DNA of 48,203 nt from an uncultured Lachnospiraceae bacterium. GTDB lineage: Bacteria; Bacillota; Clostridia; Lachnospirales; Lachnospiraceae. Positions 29,473 to 37,651 of this stretch are shown one piece after another. The notes beneath the pieces are model-generated. The model ran no database searches and was not told where the DNA came from. It saw nothing but the letters and a program-made list of their open reading frames with translations. Where the stretch lies: positions 1 to 48,203 of the forward strand of contig CAJUKA010000028.1 in the NCBI GenBank assembly GCA_910586585.1, written 5' to 3'. Made by a program: the position numbers and the translations under genes. The stretch's first letter is position 1, and each line of letters opens with the position of its first letter.

Positions 29473-29727
29473 GTGGAAAGAAATTTAAGAAAAACACGTA
29501 CAGGCAAGGTTGTTAGCAACAAAATGCAGAAGACTATCGTAGTTGCTGTAGAAGATCATGTTAAGCATCCTCTTTACGGAAAAATCGTTAAGAGAACTTA
29601 TAAGCTGAAAGCACACGATGAGAACAATGAGTGCAACATTGGCGATACCGTTAAAGTAATGGAAACAAGACCTTTGTCAAAGGATAAAAGATGGAGACTT
29701 GTGGAAGTTATCGAAAGAGTAAAATAG
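29473..29727 (+). CDS. rpsQ: 30S ribosomal protein S17
   Basis: An 84-residue OB-fold protein that binds helix 11 of 16S rRNA. RNLRKTRTGKVVSNKMQKTI and ETRPLSKDKRWRLVEV identify it. The start codon is GTG 29473 behind AGGAGG; no in-frame ATG matches the conserved N-terminus. Confidence 0.96.
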   Translation: MERNLRKTRTGKVVSNKMQKTIVVAVEDHVKHPLYGKIVKRTYKLKAHDENNECNIGDTVKVMETRPLSKDKRWRLVEVIERVK

Positions 29728-29771
29728 ATATTAAAAGCAATGCATAGCATGGCTTTGGAAGGAGAATAAGC

Positions 29772-30140
29772 ATGATACAACAGGAAAGCAGACTCAAAGT
29801 CGCTGATAATACTGGTGCAAAAGAGTTGCTCTGCATCAGAGTTATGGGTGGCTCTACAAGAAGATATGCAAACATTGGCGATATCATTGTTGCCAGCGTT
29901 AAAGATGCAACACCAGGCGGCGTTGTAAAAAAAGGCGATGTAGTAAAAGCTGTAGTTGTACGTACCGTAAAGGGCGCCCGTCGTAAAGACGGTTCTTATA
30001 TTAGATTTGATGAAAATGCTGCTGTAATCATCAAGGATGATAAAACTCCGAGAGGAACACGTATTTTTGGGCCAGTAGCAAGAGAGCTTCGCGAGAAACA
30101 GTTTATGAAGATTGTCTCCTTAGCTCCCGAAGTATTATAA
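29772..30140 (+). CDS. rplN: 50S ribosomal protein L14
   Basis: A 122-residue L14, the usual length, part of bridges to the 30S and the docking site of RsfS. MIQQESRLKVADNTGAKELL and the ending VARELREKQFMKIVSLAPEV are diagnostic. ATG follows GGAAGGAG. The rplX start is 12 bases after the stop. Confidence 0.97.
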   Translation: MIQQESRLKVADNTGAKELLCIRVMGGSTRRYANIGDIIVASVKDATPGGVVKKGDVVKAVVVRTVKGARRKDGSYIRFDENAAVIIKDDKTPRGTRIFGPVARELREKQFMKIVSLAPEVL

Positions 30141-30152
30141 GGAGGTGCCGGA

Positions 30153-30458
30153 ATGTTAAAGATTAAAAAGGGTGATACCGTAAAGGTTATCACTGGAAAA
30201 GATAAAGATAAAGAGGGCAAGGTTTTATCCGTGGACAAAAAGAAATCAAAGATTTTGGTAGAAGGTGTCAACATGGTAACAAAACATTCTAAGCCTTCCG
30301 CTGCAAATCAGAATGGCGGCATTATCCAGAAAGAGGCTCCTATTGATATTTCAAATGTAATGTATCTTCATAAAGGCAAGGCAACAAGAATTGGCATCAA
30401 GATGGATGGGGATAAAAAGGTACGCTACGCAAAGACAACAGGCGAGGTTGTTGATTAA
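30153..30458 (+). CDS. rplX: 50S ribosomal protein L24
   Basis: A 101-residue L24, an assembly initiator with a KOW motif (KKGDTVKVITGKDKDKEGKV). The C-terminal half has the expected EAPIDISNVMYLHKG. ATG 30153 lies behind AAGGAGG that overlaps the end of rplN. It is followed by rplE after 23 bases. Confidence 0.97.
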   Translation: MLKIKKGDTVKVITGKDKDKEGKVLSVDKKKSKILVEGVNMVTKHSKPSAANQNGGIIQKEAPIDISNVMYLHKGKATRIGIKMDGDKKVRYAKTTGEVVD

Positions 30459-30481
30459 TTTCGGAAAGGAGGTCTAAACTG

Positions 30482-31024
30482 GTGAGTAGACTTAAAACTA
30501 TGTATAAAGACGAGATCGTAGGTGCTATGATCAAGAAGTTCGGATATAAGAATACCATGGAAGTTCCCAAGCTTGATAAGATTGTTATCAATATGGGTGT
30601 CGGCGAGGCAAAAGAAAATGCAAAGGTTTTGGAATCGGCTGTAAAGGATATGGAGATTATCGCTGGACAGAAAGCGATTGTTACCAAGGCTAAGAAGGCG
30701 ATTGCAAACTTTAAAATTCGTGAGGGCATGGCGATTGGATGCAAAGTAACTCTTCGTGGTGAAAAAATGTATGAGTTCCTTGACCGTCTTGTAAATCTTG
30801 CGCTGCCTCGTGTTCGTGACTTTAGAGGTGTAAATCCTAACGGGTTTGATGGAAGAGGAAACTATGCACTTGGCATCAAAGAGCAGATAATTTTCCCTGA
30901 GATTGAATATGATAAAGTTGACAAAGTAAGAGGTATGGATATTATCTTTGTAACAACTGCTAAGACTGATGAAGAAGCACGTGAGCTGTTAACACAGTTC
31001 AACATGCCTTTCGCAAAACAATAA
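30482..31024 (+). CDS. rplE: 50S ribosomal protein L5
   Basis: A 180-residue L5 that binds 5S rRNA. PKLDKIVINMGVGEAKENAK and the C-terminal RGMDIIFVTTAKTDEEAREL are typical. The start is GTG 30482 after AAAGGAGG. Start codon apart, it is entirely ordinary, and it is followed by rpsZ after 14 bases. Confidence 0.97.
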   Translation: MSRLKTMYKDEIVGAMIKKFGYKNTMEVPKLDKIVINMGVGEAKENAKVLESAVKDMEIIAGQKAIVTKAKKAIANFKIREGMAIGCKVTLRGEKMYEFLDRLVNLALPRVRDFRGVNPNGFDGRGNYALGIKEQIIFPEIEYDKVDKVRGMDIIFVTTAKTDEEARELLTQFNMPFAKQ

Positions 31025-31038
31025 GGAGGTAAATTCTC

Positions 31039-31224
31039 ATGGCTAAAACAGCAATGAAAATCAAACAGCAGCGTAACCCTAAGTTTTCTACACAGGGATA
31101 CAATCGTTGTAGAATCTGTGGCCGTCCACATGCTTACTTAAGAAAATATGGAATTTGCAGAATCTGCTTCCGTGAGTTGGCATACAAGGGTCAAATTCCT
31201 GGTGTAAAAAAAGCAAGCTGGTAA
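31039..31224 (+). CDS. rpsZ: 30S ribosomal protein S14, zinc-binding type Z
   Basis: A 61-residue short S14. It keeps the zinc ribbon CRICGRPHAYLRKYGICRIC (two CxxC pairs), so it is the zinc-dependent C+ form. No zinc-free paralogue is in the window. ATG follows AAGGAGG. After it comes a highly structured 112-base spacer before rpsH. Confidence 0.96.
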   Translation: MAKTAMKIKQQRNPKFSTQGYNRCRICGRPHAYLRKYGICRICFRELAYKGQIPGVKKASW

Positions 31225-31308
31225 AAATGGAAAGATTTTCTAAGGCAATAAAAGACATTGCCTAAGAAAAACTAAATTCCATTTCGGAAGAATGCTGGCG
31301 CATTCTTC
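31225..31308 (+). promoter_or_regulatory. Structured rpsZ-rpsH spacer
   Basis: Outer stem AAATGGAA (31225-31232) with TTCCATTT (31277-31284) encloses a 14-base stem with one mismatch (31236-31249 with 31257-31270). It is followed by the perfect hairpin GAAGAATGC-TGGC-GCATTCTTC (31287-31308). There is no T-run. Candidate roles are S8-type feedback binding or an RNase processing site. Confidence 0.5.
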
Positions 31309-31336
31309 ATGATAGATAATTAAGGAGGAAACTGAA

Positions 31337-31738
31337 ATGACAATGAATGATCCTATTGCAGATATGCTTACAAGAATTCGCAATGCGAACACTGCAAAGC
31401 ATGATACAGTAGATGTTCCTTCATCAAAAATGAAGCTTGCGATCGCGCAGATTCTTTTGGATGAAGGGTATATTAGGGCTTTTGATGTTGTAGAAGATGG
31501 TGCTTTCAAAACAATCCATATCACATTAAAATATGGGGCAGACAAGAACGAAAGAATTATTACGGGATTAAAAAGAATCTCAAAACCAGGTCTTCGTATC
31601 TATGCTGGTAAGGATGAGCTGCCAAAGGTTCTTGGTGGACTTGGCACTGCTATTATCTCTACCAATCAGGGTGTTATTACAGACAAAGAAGCCAGAAAAC
31701 TTCAGGTTGGCGGCGAAGTTTTAGCATTTATTTGGTAA
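31337..31738 (+). CDS. rpsH: 30S ribosomal protein S8
   Basis: A 133-residue S8, a primary 16S binder and, in E. coli, the repressor of the spc operon. MTMNDPIADMLTRIRNANTA and the C-terminal LGGLGTAIISTNQGVITDKE are diagnostic. ATG follows AAGGAGG. The 114-base spacer to rplF has two small hairpins (31750-31766 and 31793-31811) and no ORF. Confidence 0.97.
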   Translation: MTMNDPIADMLTRIRNANTAKHDTVDVPSSKMKLAIAQILLDEGYIRAFDVVEDGAFKTIHITLKYGADKNERIITGLKRISKPGLRIYAGKDELPKVLGGLGTAIISTNQGVITDKEARKLQVGGEVLAFIW

Positions 31739-31852
31739 AAAACGGATGATGACACCATCTGTCATTGAAAGAAAACTAAAATTTGTTTATAAGAATTGCA
31801 ATGCAGTTCTATGGGCTTGAAAATAGATTCAAATAAATTAGGAGGTACGGGC

Positions 31853-32395
31853 ATGTCACGTATAGGAAGAATGCCAATCGCAATTCCTGCAGGTGTTACG
31901 GTAGAAGTTGCAGAAAATAATAAAGTGACTGTAAAAGGTCCCAAGGGAACACTTGAGAGAGTGTTGCCAGCAGAGATGGAAATTAAAGTTGAAGGTGCAG
32001 AGCTCACTGTTGCAAGACCAAATGATTTGAAGAAAATGAAGTCTTTACATGGCCTTACAAGAACTCTTATTAATAATATGGTTGTTGGGGTAACATCAGG
32101 TTATGAGAAAAAGCTTGAAGTAAATGGTGTTGGATACAGAGCCGCAAAGGCTGGTAAAAAGTTGACACTGTCTTTAGGATATTCGCATCCTGTTGAAATG
32201 ATGGACCCTGAAGGTATTGAAACAGTTCTTGAAGGAACGAATGTTATTATTGTAAAGGGTATTGATAAAGAAAAAGTTGGCCAATTTGCTGCTGAGATCA
32301 GAGATAAGAGAAGACCTGAACCATACAAGGGCAAGGGTATCAAATATTCTGATGAGACAATCAGACGTAAAGTTGGTAAAACTGGTAAGAAGTAA
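31853..32395 (+). CDS. rplF: 50S ribosomal protein L6
   Basis: A 180-residue L6 with two duplicated RNA-binding domains. MSRIGRMPIAIPAGVTVEVA opens domain 1, and the C-terminal PEPYKGKGIKYSDETIRRK is the family signature. ATG 31853 follows AGGAGG; upstream in-frame codons lack conservation. rplR follows after 17 bases. Confidence 0.97.
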   Translation: MSRIGRMPIAIPAGVTVEVAENNKVTVKGPKGTLERVLPAEMEIKVEGAELTVARPNDLKKMKSLHGLTRTLINNMVVGVTSGYEKKLEVNGVGYRAAKAGKKLTLSLGYSHPVEMMDPEGIETVLEGTNVIIVKGIDKEKVGQFAAEIRDKRRPEPYKGKGIKYSDETIRRKVGKTGKK

Positions 32396-32412
32396 ATAAG
32401 GAGGGCGTAAAA

Positions 32413-32781
32413 ATGGTTAAGAAAAGATCAAGAGAAGAATTGCGAAAAAAGAAGCACATGAGAATACGCAACCGTTTGAGCGGTACTACTACTAGACCAC
32501 GCCTGGCAGTATTTCGAAGCAATAATCATATGTATGCTCAAATTATTGACGATACCGTTGGCAATACATTAGCGGCAGCTTCTACATTAGAAAAAGAAGT
32601 AAAGACTGAGCTTGAAAAGACAAACAATGTTGAAGCGGCAGCATATTTGGGAAAAGTGATTGCTAAGAGAGCAAAGGATAAGGGTATTACAGAGGTAGTT
32701 TTTGATAGAGGCGGCTTTTTATACCATGGAAAAATCAAAGCTTTAGCTGAGGCAGCAAGAGAAGCTGGCTTAGAATTCTAG
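32413..32781 (+). CDS. rplR: 50S ribosomal protein L18
   Basis: A 122-residue L18 that carries 5S rRNA into the 50S. The basic N-terminal tail (KKRSREELRKKKHMRIRNRL) and FDRGGFLYHGKIKALAEAAR are typical. ATG is 8 bases after AGGAGG; the stop is 16 bases before rpsE. Confidence 0.97.
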   Translation: MVKKRSREELRKKKHMRIRNRLSGTTTRPRLAVFRSNNHMYAQIIDDTVGNTLAAASTLEKEVKTELEKTNNVEAAAYLGKVIAKRAKDKGITEVVFDRGGFLYHGKIKALAEAAREAGLEF

Positions 32782-32797
32782 GAAGGGAGAAAATCAC

Positions 32798-33307
32798 ATG
32801 AAACGTACAATCATTGATGCTAGTCAGCTTGAATTAACGGATAAGGTTGTCACTATCAAAAGAGTAACGAAAACTGTTAAGGGTGGACGTAACATGCGTT
32901 TTACCGCTTTGGTAGTTGTAGGTGACGGTAATGGCCATGTAGGTGCCGGACTTGGTAAGGCTGTAGAAATTCCTGAAGCGATTCGTAAGGGAAAAGAAGA
33001 TGCAACGAAAAATCTTGTAAGTATTGCGATGGATGAAAATAAGTCTATAACACATGATTTTGTGGGAAGTTATGGTTCTTCAAGTGTTTTACTGAAGAAG
33101 GCACCTGAAGGTACAGGTATCATCGCAGGCGGCCCAGCACGTGTCGTATGCGAGCTTGCAGGTATTAAGAATATTCGTACAAAGTCTTTGGGCTCTAACA
33201 ATAAACAAAACGTAGTACTTTCCACAATCGCAGGGCTGTCACAGTTGAAGACACCAGAACAGGTAGCTGCAAATCGTGGTAAGTCTGTTGATGAGATTAT
33301 GGCTTAA
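32798..33307 (+). CDS. rpsE: 30S ribosomal protein S5
   Basis: A 169-residue S5, important for mRNA helicase activity and fidelity. The double-stranded RNA-binding N-domain TKTVKGGRNMRFTALVVVGD and the C-domain ARVVCELAGIKNIRTKSLGS are intact; no known spectinomycin-resistance deletion is apparent in the 20s loop. ATG lies behind GGAAGGGAG. A leader-motif copy separates it from rpmD. Confidence 0.97.
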   Translation: MKRTIIDASQLELTDKVVTIKRVTKTVKGGRNMRFTALVVVGDGNGHVGAGLGKAVEIPEAIRKGKEDATKNLVSIAMDENKSITHDFVGSYGSSSVLLKKAPEGTGIIAGGPARVVCELAGIKNIRTKSLGSNNKQNVVLSTIAGLSQLKTPEQVAANRGKSVDEIMA

Positions 33308-33312
33308 GGAAA

Positions 33313-33405
33313 GTTGAAAAGTCGGAGATTTTTCAATTGACAAATTTGTGCTGACGCCCAAATTCACAAATGAACTTGTTCGTTTTGGCGTCGGCGGTAT
33401 GGAGG
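33313..33405 (+). promoter_or_regulatory. Leader motif copy B (rpsE-rpmD spacer)
   Basis: Hairpin one, TTGAAAAGTC (33314-33323) with GATTTTTCAA (33327-33336), is followed by the conserved block CAAATTTGTGCTGACGCCCA (33341-33360). The block can form a local hairpin, or GCTGACGCC (33350-33358) can pair with GGCGTCGGC (33388-33396, one wobble) just before the ATGGAGG that serves rpmD. A TTG start at 33314 opens an 8-codon micro-ORF ending at 33340. Confidence 0.55.
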
Positions 33406-33413
33406 TTTTTAAG

Positions 33414-33596
33414 ATGGCAAAGACATTAAAAGTTACTTTGATAAGATCAACAATCGGCGCTGTTCCTAAAAATAAGGCCACTGTGGAAGCGATGGGGTTG
33501 ACAAAGCTTCACAAAACAGTAGAACTTCCGGATAATGACGCAACGAGAGGTATGATCCGCAAAGTAAATCATTTAGTTAAAGTTGAAGAAGCATAG
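33414..33596 (+). CDS. rpmD: 50S ribosomal protein L30
   Basis: A 60-residue L30. KTLKVTLIRSTIGAVPKNKA and LTKLHKTVELPDNDATRGMI are diagnostic. ATG 33414 follows ATGGAGG, whose upstream side is the closing stem of leader motif copy B; the in-frame codons upstream belong to that motif. rplO follows 19 bases later. Confidence 0.97.
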   Translation: MAKTLKVTLIRSTIGAVPKNKATVEAMGLTKLHKTVELPDNDATRGMIRKVNHLVKVEEA

Positions 33597-33615
33597 TATA
33601 AGGAGGTGTCAGAAA

Positions 33616-34071
33616 ATGGGTAACTCATTAGAATTATCTAATTTAAGACCTGCAAAGGGTTCTAAACACAGCGATAATTTTAGAAGAGGTCGTGGACACG
33701 GTTCAGGAAACGGCAAGACAGCCGGCAAGGGTCACAAGGGCCAGAAAGCACGTTCAGGAGCTCCAAGACCAGGCTTTGAAGGTGGACAGATGCCTTTATA
33801 TAGACGTATTCCAAAAAGAGGGTTCCATAACAGAAATACAAAGGAAATCGTTGCTATCAATCTTGAAGTGCTGGAGCGTCGCTTTGAGGAGGGTGCTACT
33901 ATATCGGTGGACACGTTAATTGAGACTGGAATCGTCAAAAATCCCAGAGACGGGGTAAAGATTTTAGGCGAAGGGAATTTAACCAAGAAGCTTAATGTCA
34001 AAGTGAATGCATATAGTGCATCTGCCAAGGAAAAGATTGAGGCACTTGGTGGAACAGCAGAGGTGATCTAA
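33616..34071 (+). CDS. rplO: 50S ribosomal protein L15
   Basis: A 151-residue L15. The glycine-rich N-terminal extension that threads into 23S rRNA (RGRGHGSGNGKTAGKGHKGQ) and GFEGGQMPLYRRIPKRGFHN are complete. ATG 33616 follows AAGGAGG. The stop TAA shares its last base with the secY start, so the two are coupled. Confidence 0.97.
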   Translation: MGNSLELSNLRPAKGSKHSDNFRRGRGHGSGNGKTAGKGHKGQKARSGAPRPGFEGGQMPLYRRIPKRGFHNRNTKEIVAINLEVLERRFEEGATISVDTLIETGIVKNPRDGVKILGEGNLTKKLNVKVNAYSASAKEKIEALGGTAEVI

Positions 34072-35384
34072 TGTTTTCTACATTAAAGAACGCGTTCAAG
34101 ATCAAGGAAATCAGAGAAAAATTATTGTTTACGTTTCTTATGCTGATAGTGATTCGTTTTGGATCACAGCTTCCGATTCCTGGTGTTAATAGAGATTATT
34201 TTTCTTCCTGGTTTGAAGCTCAAACTGGAGGCGCTTTCAACTTCTTTGATGCATTTACTGGGGGCTCTTTTTCGAGGATGTCTGTGTTTGCATTGAATAT
34301 TACGCCTTACATTACTTCTTCAATTATTATGCAGCTTCTTACAATTGCAATTCCAAAACTTGAAGAAATGCAAAAAGATGGAGAAGATGGAAGGAAGAAG
34401 ATTGCTTCTATTACACGTTATGTTACAGTTGCGCTTGCTTTAATCGAGAGTACTGCAATGGCAATTGGATTTGGAAATCAGGGCTTGCTTCAAAAGTATG
34501 GTCCGTTAGAAATTATAACAGTAGTTGCTGTATTAACAGCAGGCAGTGCATTTCTTATGTGGATCGGTGAACGTATTACAGAGAGAGGCGTTGGTAATGG
34601 TATTTCAATAGTTCTTGTTATTAATATTATCTCTCGTTTGCCGGATGACTTTGCAAAATTGTATGAGCAGTTCTGCCAAGGAAAATCTATTCCGCTGGCA
34701 GTCGTTGCGGCGATCATCATTGTTGCGATTATCTTAGCAATGACAGTATTTGTTGTTGTTCTCAACAGTGCAGTGCGCAAAATTCCAGTACAGTATGCGA
34801 AAAAAATTCAGGGAAATAAGATGGTTGGAGGACAGATGACATTCCTCCCCTTAAAGGTGAATACCGCAGGTGTTATTCCGATTATCTTTTCTTCTTCATT
34901 AATGCAGTTTCCGATTATTCTTTCGACATTAGTTGGTTATAATGGAACTGGCGTATGGAGACAGATTTTAAATGGATTAAACCAGGATTATTGGTGTAAC
35001 CCAGATCAACTGATTTATTCAATTGGTCTTGTAGTATATATCGTACTGACAGTATTCTTTGCTTATTTTTATACATCATTGACATTTAATCCATTAGAGA
35101 TTGCAAATAATATGAAGAAACAGGGTGGATTTATTCCGGGAATCAGACCTGGAAAACCTACCAGTGACTATTTGAATAGAGTGCTTAATGCAATTATCTT
35201 TATTGGTGCCGTTGGTCTTGTCATCGTGGCAGTAGTCCCATTCTTCTTTAATGGTGTATTCAAGGCATCTGTTTCGTTTGGCGGAACAAGCTTGATAATT
35301 ATTGTAAGCGTTGTACTTGAGACAATCAAGCAGATTGAATCTCAGATGCTGGTACGTAATTACAAAGGTTTTTTGAATGATTGA
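34071..35384 (+). CDS. secY: Protein translocase subunit SecY
   Basis: A 437-residue, ten-helix channel-forming subunit of the Sec translocon. The first cytoplasmic and plug region (FGSQLPIPGVNRDYFSSWF), ALNITPYITSSIIMQLLTIA of TM2 and the C-terminal cytoplasmic loop IPGIRPGKPTSDYLNRVLN that contacts SecA and the ribosome are all present. Translation is coupled to rplO by one-base overlap. The 207-base gap after it holds a 14-bp hairpin and a promoter for adk, so the spc operon may partly end or be processed here. Confidence 0.97.
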   Translation: MFSTLKNAFKIKEIREKLLFTFLMLIVIRFGSQLPIPGVNRDYFSSWFEAQTGGAFNFFDAFTGGSFSRMSVFALNITPYITSSIIMQLLTIAIPKLEEMQKDGEDGRKKIASITRYVTVALALIESTAMAIGFGNQGLLQKYGPLEIITVVAVLTAGSAFLMWIGERITERGVGNGISIVLVINIISRLPDDFAKLYEQFCQGKSIPLAVVAAIIIVAIILAMTVFVVVLNSAVRKIPVQYAKKIQGNKMVGGQMTFLPLKVNTAGVIPIIFSSSLMQFPIILSTLVGYNGTGVWRQILNGLNQDYWCNPDQLIYSIGLVVYIVLTVFFAYFYTSLTFNPLEIANNMKKQGGFIPGIRPGKPTSDYLNRVLNAIIFIGAVGLVIVAVVPFFFNGVFKASVSFGGTSLIIIVSVVLETIKQIESQMLVRNYKGFLND

Positions 35385-35411
35385 CTTTGGACAATCCGTT
35401 TGGACAACCAG

Positions 35412-35460
35412 ATAGAAGCAAAGCATCTGCTTTGCTTCTATTAATAAGTTATCCTATAAT
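35412..35460 (+). promoter_or_regulatory. Hairpin overlapping an internal promoter upstream of adk
   Basis: ATAGAAGCAAAGCA (35412-35425) pairs perfectly with TGCTTTGCTTCTAT (35428-35441). The right arm contains a -35 like TTGCTT (35432-35437), 17 bp before a perfect -10 TATAAT (35455-35460). A repeated TAATAAGTTATC-like sequence follows. The hairpin lacks a T-run, so it is more likely an RNA stability or processing element, or a promoter operator, than a classic terminator. Confidence 0.5.
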
Positions 35461-35591
35461 AAGTTATCATAAGTCTAATCATAAGATGTTCATAATAAAC
35501 TATGAGTACAGATATTTGAATTGAGCATGTATTGGTGGAAAGCATGTTGAATTGAAACTTTTGTGAAAAATAGATTTAGGAGGAAAACAGT

Positions 35592-36233
35592 ATGAAGATT
35601 ATTATGTTGGGTGCGCCGGGAGCAGGAAAAGGAACTCAAGCAAAGATGATTGCAGAGAAATTTAATATACCTCATATTTCCACAGGTGATATCTTCCGCG
35701 TAAACATTAAAAATGGTACAGAACTTGGTATGGAAGCGAAGAAGTATATGGATCAGGGGCTTCTGGTTCCAGATGAATTAACAGTGAAAATTTTGCTTGA
35801 CAGGGTGTCACAGGAGGATTGCAAGAATGGATATGTCTTGGATGGTTTTCCAAGAACAATTCCCCAGGCAGAAGTGCTTGACAAGGCATTGATAGAACTT
35901 GGAGACAAGATTGATTATGCAATCAACGTCGATGTACCAGACGAAAATATTATTAATAGAATGTCAGGAAGACGTGCATGTGTATCTTGTGGTGCAACTT
36001 ATCATATGGAGCATATTCCTCCTAAAAAAGAGGGAATTTGTGATAAATGCAGTTCAGAATTGATTTTAAGGGATGATGATAAGCCAGATACCGTAAAAAA
36101 TCGTCTTAGTGTATATCATAAACAAACACAACCATTGATTGATTTTTATTCTGCAAGAGGTGTACTGCGTTCTGTAGACGGCACTGTAGACATGAAAGAT
36201 GTCTTTGCAGCAATTGTAGAAATATTGGAGTAA
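35592..36233 (+). CDS. adk: Adenylate kinase
   Basis: A 213-residue enzyme interconverting ATP, ADP and AMP. The P-loop is GAPGAGKGTQ (residues 7-16), followed by DGFPRTIPQAEVL in the CORE. The LID contains a zinc ribbon with CVSC and CDKC pairs around residues 130-155, as in Gram-positive long-form enzymes. ATG follows AGGAGG. Its place between secY and map is the standard Firmicutes order, and it may have its own promoter at 35432-35460. Confidence 0.96.
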   Translation: MKIIMLGAPGAGKGTQAKMIAEKFNIPHISTGDIFRVNIKNGTELGMEAKKYMDQGLLVPDELTVKILLDRVSQEDCKNGYVLDGFPRTIPQAEVLDKALIELGDKIDYAINVDVPDENIINRMSGRRACVSCGATYHMEHIPPKKEGICDKCSSELILRDDDKPDTVKNRLSVYHKQTQPLIDFYSARGVLRSVDGTVDMKDVFAAIVEILE

Positions 36234-36303
36234 GGTTTATTTTAAATGAATTTTTGCCTGTGGCAGTATTGGCGAATGGCTGTAGCGGGCGAAGGAGTAA
36301 GAG

Positions 36304-37056
36304 ATGGCTGTTACAATAAAATCAGAGCGAGAAATCGGTTTGATGCGTGAATCTTGCAGACTTCTTGCCCAAGTGCACAAAGAGCTTGAACAGGCAATTA
36401 AACCTGGGATATCAACACTCTATATCGATCAACTTGGAGAAAAGCTGATAAGAAGTATGGGATGTGTGCCTAATTTTTTGCATTACAACGGATATCCAGC
36501 ATCAATTTGTGTGTCAGTCAATGATGAGGTAGTGCATGGAATTCCTAGTTCTGACAGAATATTGCAGGAGGGAGATATCGTTAGTCTTGACTGTGGGCTG
36601 ATTTATAAGGGGTATCACTCAGATGCTGCCAGAACACATGGAGTAGGACAAATAAGCCCAGAGGCACAAAAACTTATTGATGAGACAAAAAACTCATTCT
36701 TTGAAGGTATTAAGAAAGCAAAGGCAGGAAATCACCTTCATGATATTTCTAATACCATTGATCGATATGTGTCACAGTTTGGATACGGAATTGTTGAAGA
36801 ACTGGTTGGCCATGGAATAGGAACTTCATTACATGAAGACCCACAGATTCCAAATTACAGACAGAAAAAAAGGGGATTGAAGCTTCGTCCAGGCATGACT
36901 TTAGCAATAGAACCAATGATTAATATGGGACATGGTGAAGTGGAATGGCTGAATGATGATTGGACAGTTGTTACAGAGGACGGTTCTTTGTCTGCACATT
37001 ATGAGAATACGATTTTGATAACAGATGGGGAACCAGAGATTCTGACACTCATATAG
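36304..37056 (+). CDS. map: Methionine aminopeptidase, type I
   Basis: A 250-residue metalloprotease that removes the initiator Met. The pita-bread fold ligands are visible: Asp in SLDCGLIYKGYHSDAARTHG (two Asp), His in VGHGIGTSLHEDP, Glu in LAIEPMINMG and Glu in SAHYENTILI. No N-terminal SEC-C or SH3 extension is present. ATG sits behind GAAGGAG, 70 bases after adk. It is followed by a small KOW protein. Confidence 0.96.
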   Translation: MAVTIKSEREIGLMRESCRLLAQVHKELEQAIKPGISTLYIDQLGEKLIRSMGCVPNFLHYNGYPASICVSVNDEVVHGIPSSDRILQEGDIVSLDCGLIYKGYHSDAARTHGVGQISPEAQKLIDETKNSFFEGIKKAKAGNHLHDISNTIDRYVSQFGYGIVEELVGHGIGTSLHEDPQIPNYRQKKRGLKLRPGMTLAIEPMINMGHGEVEWLNDDWTVVTEDGSLSAHYENTILITDGEPEILTLI

Positions 37057-37113
37057 TCCAGTCCCAAATTGTTAAAGCGGCAGATGCGGAACTTAAAATA
37101 GGAGAAAAGAACA

Positions 37114-37365
37114 ATGACGGGGTTTTTAGCCTATTCGCTGGCAGGACATGATAAGGGTGAAATATATTTTATTATCAGAGAAGCAAAAGAATATGTATAT
37201 GTGTCAGATGGTTTGGTGCGGACAGTGGAAAAACCAAAAAAAAAGAATAAAAAGCATATACAAATTATTAAAACTGTCTACCGGAAGACAGACACAGTGT
37301 CTGTGACAAACGAAGAAATAAAACATTTAATAAAAATGTACTCTCGAACTGTTTCACAAAATTAG
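37114..37365 (+). CDS. KOW domain-containing RNA-binding protein
   Basis: An 83-residue small basic protein. The first half (SLAGHDKGEIYFIIREAKEY) is a KOW/SH3-like barrel related to the L14e/L6e/L27e group, and the second half is a Lys-rich tail. Proteins of this type sit between map and infA in many Clostridia and Bacilli and are thought to bind rRNA or the ribosome, but no function is established. It starts at ATG behind TAGGAG and is followed by infA after 49 bases. Confidence 0.8.
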   Translation: MTGFLAYSLAGHDKGEIYFIIREAKEYVYVSDGLVRTVEKPKKKNKKHIQIIKTVYRKTDTVSVTNEEIKHLIKMYSRTVSQN

Positions 37366-37414
37366 AAACAAATGGACTTCGAGAGCACACTTAAGGCATT
37401 CAGGAGGTAAAATA

Positions 37415-37633
37415 ATGTCAAAGTCCGATGTAATTGAAATTGAAGGAACAGTAGTTGAGAAGCTTCCCAATACAATGTTTCAGGTGGAACTTGAGAATGG
37501 TCACAGGGTACTTGCTCATATCAGTGGAAAGTTAAGACAGAATTTCATTCGTATCCTTCCGGGTGACAAAGTAACATTGGAATTATCCCCATATGATTTA
37601 TCCAAAGGAAGAATTATTTGGAGAGATAAGTAG
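37415..37633 (+). CDS. infA: Translation initiation factor IF-1
   Basis: A 72-residue OB-fold protein that occupies the 30S A site during initiation. MSKSDVIEIEGTVVEKLPNT and LPGDKVTLELSPYDLSKGRI are almost invariant family sequences. ATG follows AGGAGG. A 155-bp MITE-like insertion begins 18 bases after the stop, interrupting the usual tight infA-rpmJ spacing. Confidence 0.98.
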   Translation: MSKSDVIEIEGTVVEKLPNTMFQVELENGHRVLAHISGKLRQNFIRILPGDKVTLELSPYDLSKGRIIWRDK

Positions 37634-37651
37634 TCGAAGGCTGAACGGTTA

